7,341 nucleotides of DNA, from contig PXAU01000034.1 of NCBI GenBank assembly GCA_003567075.1, positions 1 to 7,341 of the forward strand, read 5' to 3'. The DNA is from Trueperaceae bacterium. Lineage in GTDB: Bacteria; Deinococcota; Deinococci; Deinococcales; Trueperaceae. A program made the position numbers and the translations under genes. Each line of letters begins with the position of its first letter. Position 1 is the first letter of the stretch. This document shows, piece after piece, positions 1-6,488 of the stretch. The notes beneath the pieces are model-generated. The model saw nothing but the letters and a program-made list of their open reading frames with translations, was not told the origin of the DNA and did no database searches.

Positions 1-2027
1 AAGTTGGTTTCCCATCGGGCTGACAGCGCAATTTGGTATTCAATTTTCAGGTCAAACAAGGCATACGATCCATAAAAACGGGTATTCGCATCATTCATGG
101 CCATTCGGCCCACATGACGCCACATAACAGAAGCATCAACCCCCCTGCCCCAATGTTTATGCAATCCGGCGAAGATCACCTGCCGTGGCACACCCGGGAT
201 ACGGTTACCCGAATAGTCATCATCCAGCTCGGTAAAATCACTAAAATAGAAATGGTTATAGGCAGCATTGGCAATTAACGATAACTCTTTGCCTGTCGAT
301 CCAAATCCAGTCTGGTTGCGCCACAGTACCCAGTGCAATTCAGCCTCAACCCCTGTATGGACAGAAGCACCGGCATTTTTGCCTACCCATGCATCCGCTC
401 CTACCCTTTCGGCAACCAGCAGGTTCTGCAAACGCATCTGGTAGAAGCTGACATCAAAGAACAGCCTGTTTCCAAAACGTTGACCACGAAACCCCTGTTC
501 AATGTTCCAGCTTTTTTCAGGCTTGATGTCCGGATTAATATCTCCATCGGGCGTTAAAGTCTCAGAAAGGGACGGTGGCGAAAAGCCATGACTAATGGTG
601 GCAAAGAGGGTATTTTCTTTGTTGATTCTGAAAGCAGCACTGATTCGTGGCGAAATGATCAGTCCGTAATGGTAGGTACCCGAAAGATCGGCTTCACCAT
701 GGCGGAACAGATCATGATAATTCAGCCTGTTATGGTTCAGGTTTACACCTGCTGATAATATCCATTGGTTGACCGAGGCATCTGCCTGCAGATAAAAATT
801 GTAGTTGCCAACCCTTTCCCTGTTATCGCTGATCTGGTCACCAACAATGCCTGCACCTCCAGTGTTTTCGTGATTGCTGTACAGATAGTTTTCAAAAAGC
901 ACTTCACCGCCGGCACTGACCTCCAGCTTTTTTTCGGCTGCGGTCCAGTGGCGCCTGAGGTTAAACCGCGTCCCAATGGTTGCCCTCTCCTCATAGAATA
1001 CGTCAAAGGGACGCATTTCCTTCTCATCGTGCCACAGAGAAAACAGGCTTACCTCTGCAAAAAGGTTCTGGTGCAGCATATGTACCATATTGAGTCCTCC
1101 CAGGAACCTTCTGGCATCTTCGTAGCCACGAGTTTTAAGCCAGTTCGACGCAGCATTTCGCGGTTGCTGCATGAACGTAAGACTGTCGATTGAGCTTGGG
1201 ATATGGGACTTCAGACTGGAAAAGGCCATCAGCAAGGTAAAGCGGGTATGTTCACCACTGCCGAATTGCGAGATGGAGGTGATGGCATTGCGCCGGTATT
1301 CATTGTTTTGGCGGTAACCATCGCTTTGCGCATGACTGTAAACAAGGCTGGTGCCCTTGCTTTCGCCCGGGAGGTCAGCAACAAGGGTATTGCGCATCAA
1401 GCCAAAAGATCCAATCTGAACCTGATTCTGTATGCCACTGCTCCTAACTGAAGGACGCCGGGCGGACATCACAATGGTACCTCCCAGTCCGGCTCCATAT
1501 ACACCAGTGGCCGGACCCTTGATTACCTCCATGCTTTCGATCGATGCCGGATCAATGTCCTGGATAAATGTTACACCCGACGTGTTCGTGAGCGGGATGT
1601 TGTTTATAAAGGCCCTGATCTTTCCCGTTGCATAGGGCACCCTGGCACCAATGCCCCTGATTGTAACCCTGTTGGTATTGGTGGCTCCCTGGTGGGCAAA
1701 AACGCCCGGTGCATGGATCAAAACAGGCAACAGGTTGTACGCCGGACTCATACGCTCCAGCGTAACGCCGCCTATATGCGTAAAAGAACCGGGCACATCC
1801 ATAATATTATGCGGACGGTTAAATGCAGTTACACGAACCTCCGCCAGTTGTACCACCAGGGTGTCGGTAAAGGTGGTATCATTGTATGACAGCTGACCCG
1901 CCTCAACACCCGAAATCATACCGGCATCAGCGGTTAAATCTCTATAAACCAGTGCCTCATCAGATGCTAAGACCCCGGTAATCAACATTAAAAGTGCTGC
2001 TATTGGCATAATTCTCCAAAAATACAT
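1..2027 (-). CDS. TonB-dependent outer-membrane receptor, C-terminus cut by window edge
   Basis: Reading the minus strand from the ATG at 2027 gives 675 codons without a stop, open to base 1. The protein starts with a short signal peptide (MYFWRIMPIAALLMLITGVLA, residues 1-21). A plug domain follows at about residues 60-185, with the typical segments RVTIRGIGAR (120-129) and IESMEVIKGP (163-172), the latter followed by a glycine-rich VYGAGLGGTI stretch. The rest is an alternating aromatic beta-barrel, including SPPSLSETLTPDG and NPDIKPEKSW, both usual in this family, and a late GNRIPGVPRQ. I see no N-terminal carboxypeptidase-like domain, so it resembles FecA-type iron-complex receptors rather than SusC; the substrate cannot be told. 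Such receptors import chelated iron, cobalamin or other ligands using TonB energy. Perhaps the last 30-60 residues are missing. Start choice: ATG at 2027 and ATG at 2009 each have GGAG four bases upstream; 2027 gives a signal peptide with an arginine before the hydrophobic core. No frameshift was found. Confidence 0.93.
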   Translation of the reverse strand, partial: MYFWRIMPIAALLMLITGVLASDEALVYRDLTADAGMISGVEAGQLSYNDTTFTDTLVVQLAEVRVTAFNRPHNIMDVPGSFTHIGGVTLERMSPAYNLLPVLIHAPGVFAHQGATNTNRVTIRGIGARVPYATGKIRAFINNIPLTNTSGVTFIQDIDPASIESMEVIKGPATGVYGAGLGGTIVMSARRPSVRSSGIQNQVQIGSFGLMRNTLVADLPGESKGTSLVYSHAQSDGYRQNNEYRRNAITSISQFGSGEHTRFTLLMAFSSLKSHIPSSIDSLTFMQQPRNAASNWLKTRGYEDARRFLGGLNMVHMLHQNLFAEVSLFSLWHDEKEMRPFDVFYEERATIGTRFNLRRHWTAAEKKLEVSAGGEVLFENYLYSNHENTGGAGIVGDQISDNRERVGNYNFYLQADASVNQWILSAGVNLNHNRLNYHDLFRHGEADLSGTYHYGLIISPRISAAFRINKENTLFATISHGFSPPSLSETLTPDGDINPDIKPEKSWNIEQGFRGQRFGNRLFFDVSFYQMRLQNLLVAERVGADAWVGKNAGASVHTGVEAELHWVLWRNQTGFGSTGKELSLIANAAYNHFYFSDFTELDDDYSGNRIPGVPRQVIFAGLHKHWGRGVDASVMWRHVGRMAMNDANTRFYGSYALFDLKIEYQIALSARWETN

Positions 2028-2097
2028 ATATCTCCGTCACCGACATTGCATCAGCATATCAAAAGGAAATAAAAAGATTGTTCCCCATTATGCGAAA

Positions 2098-2117
2098 TTG
2101 TTATTGATGAATAACAA
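2098..2117. promoter_or_regulatory. Perfect 8-bp inverted repeat, possible operator
   Basis: TTGTTATT and AATAACAA are perfect inverted copies separated by GATG. They lie between the divergent receptor gene and the ATPase remnant, where a dimeric regulator could bind. It does not match a Fur box. The same bases may instead be decayed ATPase coding sequence, in which case the symmetry is chance; AT-rich 8-bp arms are not rare. The rest of 2028-2142 holds no gene I can support. Confidence 0.25.
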
Positions 2118-2133
2118 AAAAGCATTATATTTG
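2104..2133 (+). promoter_or_regulatory. Bacteroidetes-type promoter-like sequence (TTG, 19 bp, TATATTTG)
   Basis: TTG at 2104-2106, a 19-base spacer, then TATATTTG at 2126-2133 match the Bacteroidetes primary sigma consensus (TTTG around -33, TAnnTTTG around -7). It points into the ATPase remnant. The caveat is strong: in the frame of the ATPase the same bases read NNKKALYL, which fits the beta strand before Walker B, so this may be degenerate coding sequence and not a promoter. Confidence 0.3.
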
Positions 2134-2142
2134 TAACTGACA

Positions 2143-3048
2143 ATTCACAAATATCCGGGATGGTCGAGGGAAATCAAGCTGATTTATGATGATTTTCCCG
2201 GATTGTATGTAATTTTTTCATCTTCCTCTATTCTTGACATATACAAAGCAGAATCTGACCTCAGCAGAAGGGCTGTAACATACATTCTGCCTGAACTATC
2301 CTTACGTGAGTTTATTGTTATGGAATCCGGTACAGTGATCCCGGCTATAGATTTGAATGATCTATTGGCGAATCACCAGGAATTATCTGAATCGATAATA
2401 CGAAAAATAAAGCCTCTGTACGAATTTGGGAAATATCTTAAATACGGTCAGTACCCCTTTTTTATGGAAGGTATTGATGCGTATCACCAGAAAGTTCTGG
2501 CAACCATAAATCTTATCCTGGAAATCGACATAAAGGCTGTTGTTGATATTGATTATAACCATATAGTAAAACTGAAAAGGTTATTGTACTCAATAGCCAC
2601 CAGTGTTCCGTTTGTGCCGAATATCAGCAAGTTAAGCAACAAGATTGAAGTGTCACGACCTTATCTGATCAAAGCGCTTAACATACTTGAAAAGTCACAA
2701 TTAATAAAGCAGCTGCACAAAAGCAATAAGGGAATTAGTTATCTGAGTAAACCTGAGAAAATCTATTTGAACAACACGAACCTCATACATACCCTCGCAG
2801 GGGGCAATCCGGAAAAAGGGAATTTAAGGGAAACGTTCTTTCTTAACCAGGTTTCGGTCAGACATGACGTAAAGCTTCCGCCGGCCGGCGACTTCTTTGT
2901 GGAAGAAAAATTCATTTTCGAGATTGGAGGAAAAAATAAAACTGCAAAACAACTGTCTGGTCAGAAAAATTATTTCATTGTTAAGGATGAACTAGAGATG
3001 GGAGCCGGACATTCTATCCCTTTGTGGATGTTTGGGTTTTTATATTGA
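2143..3048 (+). pseudogene. AAA ATPase / DUF4143-type protein, 5'-truncated remnant
   Basis: The frame reads IHKYPGWSREIKLIYDDF from 2143, which is the stretch just after Walker B in the Bacteroidetes 'HKYP' AAA ATPases (AAA_14 plus DUF4143 architecture). It continues through the sensor-like segment FSSSSILDIYKAESDLSRRA, the lid, a winged-helix-like region (VPNISKLSNKIEVSRPYLIKAL) and the intact C-terminal nuclease-like region ending FIFEIGGKNKT...IPLWMFGFLY. Family members are about 380-400 residues; about 301 remain here. The P-loop is absent, and where the family has the Walker B acidic pair (LDE-IHKYP) this sequence has TAACTGACA, including an in-frame stop at 2134-2136. The first in-frame start codon is the TTG at 2203-2205, inside the ATPase fold, so any product would be unable to bind or hydrolyse ATP normally. 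The upstream in-frame stretch (about 2068-2133) may be further remnant. Proteins of this family are common in accessory regions; their cellular role is poorly defined. Confidence 0.85.
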
Positions 3049-3050
3049 CA

Positions 3051-3066
3051 CCATATTTCCATATTT
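3051..3066. repeat. Tandem duplication of CCATATTT
   Basis: Two head-to-tail copies of CCATATTT lie immediately after the ATPase stop codon. They are probably a small slippage product and have no evident function. Confidence 0.5.
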
Positions 3067-3122
3067 GGCTGTTATAATGGGCCGAAGCAGGGGATAAAGA
3101 GGCCGCAAAAAAGCTGAAAGAG

Positions 3123-3713
3123 ATGGAGAATACGCAGATGATGGTGCTGGATATGGATGATGATAATGCAGATGAATCAGAAAAACCTCAAAAGAATATG
3201 AAATTAAAAATTGACATTATCAAAGGCGATATAACAACACAACATGTTGACGCTATTGTAAACGCTGCCAACAAATCACTGCTTGGCGGCGGAGGTGTTG
3301 ATGGAGCCATACACCGGGTTGCCGGAAAAGAATTACTTGAAGAATGCAAAACACTTAATGGCTGCGAAACAGGTGAGGCTAAAATAACAAAGGGGTACAA
3401 ACTGCCAGCAAAATATGTAATTCATACCGTAGGTCCGGTTTGGAAAGGTGGTGATAAGAACGAAGAAAAGCTACTTGAACGTTGTTACCGAAACAGTTTA
3501 AGCCTGGCAGTTGCGCATCACTTCAAAACCATTGCCTTCCCTTCTATCAGCACCGGTGTTTATAGGTATCCCATTGAAAAGGCAAGCAAAGTTGCACTCA
3601 AAACCATCCATGACTTCATGCATCAAAACAAATTAATTGAAAAGGTATTGATTGTTTGTTTTTCGCAAAATGATTATGATGTTTACAGGCATAACCTGAA
3701 TATGCTGTTTTAA
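3123..3713 (+). CDS. Macro-domain protein, MacroD/YmdB-type ADP-ribose hydrolase
   Basis: Macro domains bind ADP-ribose; the MacroD/YmdB class removes ADP-ribose from acidic residues and hydrolyses O-acetyl-ADP-ribose in the cytoplasm. Counting from the internal ATG at 3198, the core is 171 residues, close to E. coli YmdB (177). It shows GDIT (10-13), the NAAN motif (22-25), the glycine-rich loop LLGGGGVDGAIH (28-39), with D35 at the class's catalytic position, the strand YVIHTVGPVW (73-82), and the phosphate loop SISTGVYRYP (116-125). All expected ligand residues are present, so it looks functional. Starting at 3123 adds 25 acidic residues (MENTQMMVLDMDDDNADESEKP...) not typical of the family. 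That frame stays open further upstream to 3078, reading AEAGDKEAAKKLKEM, so this extension may be a remnant of another gene. The true start may be 3198. Its neighbours are an eroded ATPase and a broken type I methylase, suggesting a defence-like island, but a direct partnership is not shown. Confidence 0.93.
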   Translation: MENTQMMVLDMDDDNADESEKPQKNMKLKIDIIKGDITTQHVDAIVNAANKSLLGGGGVDGAIHRVAGKELLEECKTLNGCETGEAKITKGYKLPAKYVIHTVGPVWKGGDKNEEKLLERCYRNSLSLAVAHHFKTIAFPSISTGVYRYPIEKASKVALKTIHDFMHQNKLIEKVLIVCFSQNDYDVYRHNLNMLF

Positions 3714-3754
3714 GCTCACCGCATTAAAGAATTACGCACTTTTATTGCCAGGTT

Positions 3755-3790
3755 TTCACCAGGAAAGAATCCGTGTGGCACCCTGGTGAA
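3755..3790 (+). terminator. 9-bp inverted repeat after macro gene, possible weak terminator
   Basis: TTCACCAGG (3755-3763) pairs perfectly with CCTGGTGAA (3782-3790) across an 18-base loop, 42 bases beyond the macro stop codon. There is no T-run after it, so it is not a classical intrinsic terminator. It could be a 3'-end hairpin or a binding site. Confidence 0.35.
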
Positions 3791-3892
3791 CATTTCACAC
3801 TATAAAGACCATCAAATCAAATCGTTGCCGATGGATAGCTGCAATGTGGGTTAATATGGAAGCTATTTTAATGTATTGAGCGGTTATTTCAT

Positions 3893-3900
3893 TATATTTG
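3893..3900 (+). promoter_or_regulatory. Bacteroidetes -7 box (TATATTTG), likely hsdM promoter
   Basis: TATATTTG fits the TAnnTTTG consensus exactly and sits upstream of hsdM with no gene between. The expected -33 TTTG about 19 bases upstream is poor: the nearest TTG (3876-3878) is only 14 bases away. If used, transcription would begin near 3907, giving a leader of roughly 115 bases. Confidence 0.45.
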
Positions 3901-4022
3901 TGGGGGATAACTCCTGTTACTTTCTGATTTGTTGGTTGTTAAGCATATAGACAGAATCACTTTTGCTTCAGCACCTGAAAATTGTACAGATTTAATTGAA
4001 ATAAAAATAGAGCTTGAAATAC

Positions 4023-5593
4023 ATGGCAAAAAAGGTTAATAACAAGAAGACAAAATCCATCGAAGAAACCTTGTGGGAGTCGGCAAATAAGCTGAGAGGT
4101 TCTGTGGAACCTTCGGAATACAAACATGTTGTGCTGGGACTGATCTTTCTAAAATTTGCCAGCGACAAGTTTGAGGAACGCAGAAAGGAACTCATTCACG
4201 AAGGGAAAGAAAAGTACATGGAGATGAAGGAGTTCTACAATATGAAGAATGTCTTTTTCCTCCCGGAAGCATCCCGCTGGTCTTACATCATCAAAAATGC
4301 CAAGCAAGCCGATATCGCTATAAAAATTGATACGGCACTGCATATGGTAGAGAAAAACAATCCCGCCTTGAAGGGTGCATTGCCCGACAACTACTTTTCA
4401 CGGCTTAACCTTGATCCAAGCAAATTGGCTGCTTTGCTTGATACGATCAATAACATCGATACCATCAAAGACAAGCAAACTGATATCGTTGGTCGCGTAT
4501 ACGAATATTTTCTCAGCAAGTTTGCCCTGGCCGAAGGAAAAGGGAAAGGTGAATTCTATACTCCCAAGAGCATCGTTAACCTCATAGCCGAAATGATAGA
4601 GCCTTATAAAGGCATCATTTACGACCCGTGTTGTGGTTCAGGTGGTATGTTTGTCCAGTCGGTAAAATTTATCGAAAGCCATCACGGTAACAAAAAAGAG
4701 GTTTCAATTTATGGGCAAGAATACACGGCTACAACTTATAAACTGGCAAAAATGAACCTGGCCATCAGGGGCATTTCAGCCAACCTGGGGGAGACACCTG
4801 CCAATACCTTTGTCCGCGATCAGCACCCGGATTTAAAAGCAGATTTCATCATGGCTAACCCACCCTTTAATCAGAAAGACTGGCGGGCGAGCGATGAGCT
4901 CACAGACGATCCGCGATGGCGTGGTTATGATGTGCCACCGGTGAGCAATGCCAATTACGCCTGGATTTTGAATATGGCAAGCAAGCTCTCTGAGAATGGC
5001 GTTGCCGGATTTATCCTGGCCAATGGCGCACTGAGCGGTGGCGGCACCGAATACTTAATCCGGAAAAAAATGATCGAAAATGACATGGTTGAAGCGATCC
5101 TGATTTTACCCAGAAGTATGTTCTATACCACTGATATTAGCGTAACATTGTGGATCCTGAATAAAAACAAACAAGAGCGCACCATTAAACTTCCACCGAC
5201 ACAGTGCGCAATTATCGCAATCGGCAAAATGAGATTCTCTTTATATATTTACGAGAGATAGGAGTGCCGTTTGAAAAAAAGTTTACCGCTTTTAGCGAAG
5301 AGCAAATCCGCAGCATTTCAAAGACCTACCGCGATTGGCAGCAAACAGACAGCGGGTATGAAAATAAGCCGGAATATAGTTATTGTGCCTCTCTGGAAGA
5401 GGTGAAAGCCAAAGATTATTCTCTGGTACCAAGTAAATATATTGAGTTTGTAAACCGTGATGAGTATTTGGATTATGACGAGAAAATGAAGCTCTTGCAG
5501 TCAGAATTTGCTGAACTATTTCATAAGGAAGAGGCATCAAAGCAAGAGGTCTTGATGGTTTTCAAAGAGCTGGGTTATGAAATCGAATTATAA
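4023..5593 (+). pseudogene. hsdM: Type I restriction-modification methyltransferase HsdM, one frameshift
   Basis: HsdM transfers a methyl group from S-adenosylmethionine to adenine N6 within the M2S complex. From the ATG at 4023 the protein shows the HsdM N-terminal helical domain (about 10-140), then GEFYTP (176-181), SAM motif I DPCCGSGG (from D201) and the catalytic NPPF (279-282), all intact. This frame runs on to 5261, but after RTIKLPP (near 5197) it becomes unrelated sequence. The family's continuation, RNYRNRQNEILF...VPFEKKF...DYSLVPSKYIEF...FKELGYEIEL, is in another frame from about 5204 to 5593. One missing base between about 5189 and 5204 explains this: adding one base gives 523 residues, the usual length. 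The break is not at a homopolymer. It may be a real inactivating mutation or a sequencing error; the lost part contacts HsdS, so the catalytic domain alone would probably not work. An upstream TTG at 4014 is in frame but less likely as start. Confidence 0.93.
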
Positions 5594-6083
5594 ACGGCTT
5601 GGAGATTATATCAAAGCAGTATATCGCAAAAATACAGATTTATGCGTGTCCACTTTGCTTGGTGTGAGTATACAGAAGATAATCATTCCTTCAATTGCAA
5701 ATACTGTGGGCACTAATATGAAGACATATAAGATTATTAAAAAGAATCAGTTCGCCTACGGACCTGTTACGTCAAGAAATGGAGAAAAAATTTCCATTGC
5801 TTTACTTCATGATCATAATGAAGGAATTATATCACAGGTCTATACAGTATTTGAAATAACGAATCATGAAGAATTAGCTCCTGAGTATTTAATGATGTGG
5901 TTTCGCAGACCGGAATTTGACCGTTATGCACGTTATCATTCCCACGGTAGCGTAAGAGAAATCTTTGATTGGGAGGCAATGTGCGGGGTTAGACTCCCTG
6001 TTCCATCCATTAATACCCAGCGCGAAATTGTTAAAGAATACAAAGCTGTTGAAAACCGTATCAGACTAAAAGTAACAACTTAA
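5577..6083 (+). CDS. hsdS: Type I specificity subunit HsdS, truncated to one target-recognition domain
   Basis: HsdS selects the bipartite DNA target of a type I system and scaffolds two HsdM subunits. This 168-residue protein begins MKSNYKRLGDYI, overlapping the end of hsdM by 17 bases, a translationally coupled arrangement common in this group. It contains one full target-recognition domain: LLGVSIQK (about 27-34), KKNQFAYGPVTSRNG, EEGI/IISQVYTVFEI-like strand, PEYLMMWFRRPEFDRYARY and HGSVREIFDWEAM. It then reaches the start of the conserved spacer helix (INTQREIVKEYKAVENRIRL) and stops after KVTT. Full subunits are about 380-420 residues with two domains, so the second half is missing. Natural or engineered half-subunits can dimerise to recognise palindromic sites, so activity is not excluded, but the abrupt end against the convergent HMA gene suggests a deletion junction near 6065-6085. 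No hsdR is in the window. Confidence 0.9.
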   Translation: MKSNYKRLGDYIKAVYRKNTDLCVSTLLGVSIQKIIIPSIANTVGTNMKTYKIIKKNQFAYGPVTSRNGEKISIALLHDHNEGIISQVYTVFEITNHEELAPEYLMMWFRRPEFDRYARYHSHGSVREIFDWEAMCGVRLPVPSINTQREIVKEYKAVENRIRLKVTT

Positions 6084-6460
6084 TCAACATTTGACTTGCC
6101 GGTAGATGAGCCACAGTTCGACTTGCCGGAATCAGACCCACAGTCAGATTTTTCTTCACTACTTCCGCAATTTGATTTTTCCGCAGCTTCATGTTTTTCT
6201 GTTGAATAACCAGCATCTGCAATTTTCTGATGTACATCGTTAAGATCGACGTTCTCAGTGCAATAGGTCAGCGTTAGCATTTTGGTTTCCAAAGACCATT
6301 CAGCTGCTGACACACCTTCGATTTTGGCAGCACTTTCAATGGTTGCTTTACAGCCACCACAGTTGCCGTTCACTTTAAACTCAACCGTTTTGGTATTTCC
6401 CATGGCTATTGCCATTATTGGAAGAATCAAGGCTGCTGCAAAAAATAAATTTCTCATCAT
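6080..6460 (-). CDS. Secreted heavy-metal-associated (HMA) domain protein with Cys-repeat tail
   Basis: The protein has 126 residues. Residues 1-19 (MMRNLFFAAALILPIMAIAM) form a signal peptide, so it should act in the periplasm or be exported. Residues 24-92 form a ferredoxin-like HMA fold: VEFKVNGNCGGCKATIES carries the metal-binding CxxC at C34 and C37 (GNCGGC rather than the common GMxCxxC). They are followed by GVSAAEWSLETKMLTLTY and the final helix with ADAGYST. Such domains bind Cu(I), Hg(II) or Zn(II) and serve as metal chaperones. After residue 94 comes a hydrophilic tail of nine-residue repeats, KS(N/D)CGS(S/D)xx, adding three more cysteines. An ATG pair lies at 6455-6460. The gene lies 28 bases downstream of the T9SS-protein gene in the same direction, so it could be co-transcribed. 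Its stop shares the TTAA at 6080-6083 with the hsdS stop. Confidence 0.9.
   Translation of the reverse strand: MMRNLFFAAALILPIMAIAMGNTKTVEFKVNGNCGGCKATIESAAKIEGVSAAEWSLETKMLTLTYCTENVDLNDVHQKIADAGYSTEKHEAAEKSNCGSSEEKSDCGSDSGKSNCGSSTGKSNVD
6083..6178 (-). repeat. Coding 27-bp tandem repeats (KSNCGSSxx units) in the HMA gene
   Basis: Three full nine-residue units (residues 95-103, 104-112, 113-121) and a final partial unit KSNVD make up the tail. Each full unit has one cysteine, spaced nine residues apart. The last unit breaks off where a cysteine codon would be expected, close to the convergent hsdS end. Confidence 0.85.
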
Positions 6461-6488
6461 GTTTGTTTTTTTAAGGTTAACAATTAAA

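Larger units (their letters stand above)
3714..4022. other. 309-base intergenic region between macro gene and hsdM
   Basis: No coding sequence with recognisable content was seen on either strand. It contains a long-loop hairpin shortly after the macro gene and a TATATTTG promoter-like box about 125 bases before hsdM, both listed separately. The remaining AT-rich leader (about 3905-4022) has no Shine-Dalgarno sequence before the hsdM ATG, which is normal for Bacteroidetes. Confidence 0.6.

Noticed and set aside
33..1896. Several open frames on the plus strand and one alternative minus frame (for example 765-1193, 1203-1451, 743-1027)
   Set aside because: They are shadows of the continuous TonB-dependent receptor frame on the minus strand, whose translation is family-like throughout.
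3045..3078. TTGACA and TATAAT, both perfect E. coli-type promoter hexamers, before the macro gene
   Set aside because: The spacer is 22 bases, too long for a sigma-70 promoter, TTGACA overlaps the ATPase stop codon, and Bacteroidetes use a different consensus.
3123..3713. DarG-type antitoxin of a DarTG system
   Set aside because: No DarT toxin is adjacent, the C-terminal DarG extension is absent, and the sequence fits the MacroD/YmdB class.
3188..4343. Minus-strand open frames at 3188-3400, 3992-4195 and 4149-4343
   Set aside because: They lie antisense to the macro gene and hsdM (the second partly in the gap before it), and their translations show no domain-like content.
5204..5593. A separate small gene downstream of hsdM
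   Set aside because: Its translation is the expected C-terminal region of HsdM, so it is the frameshifted rest of one gene.
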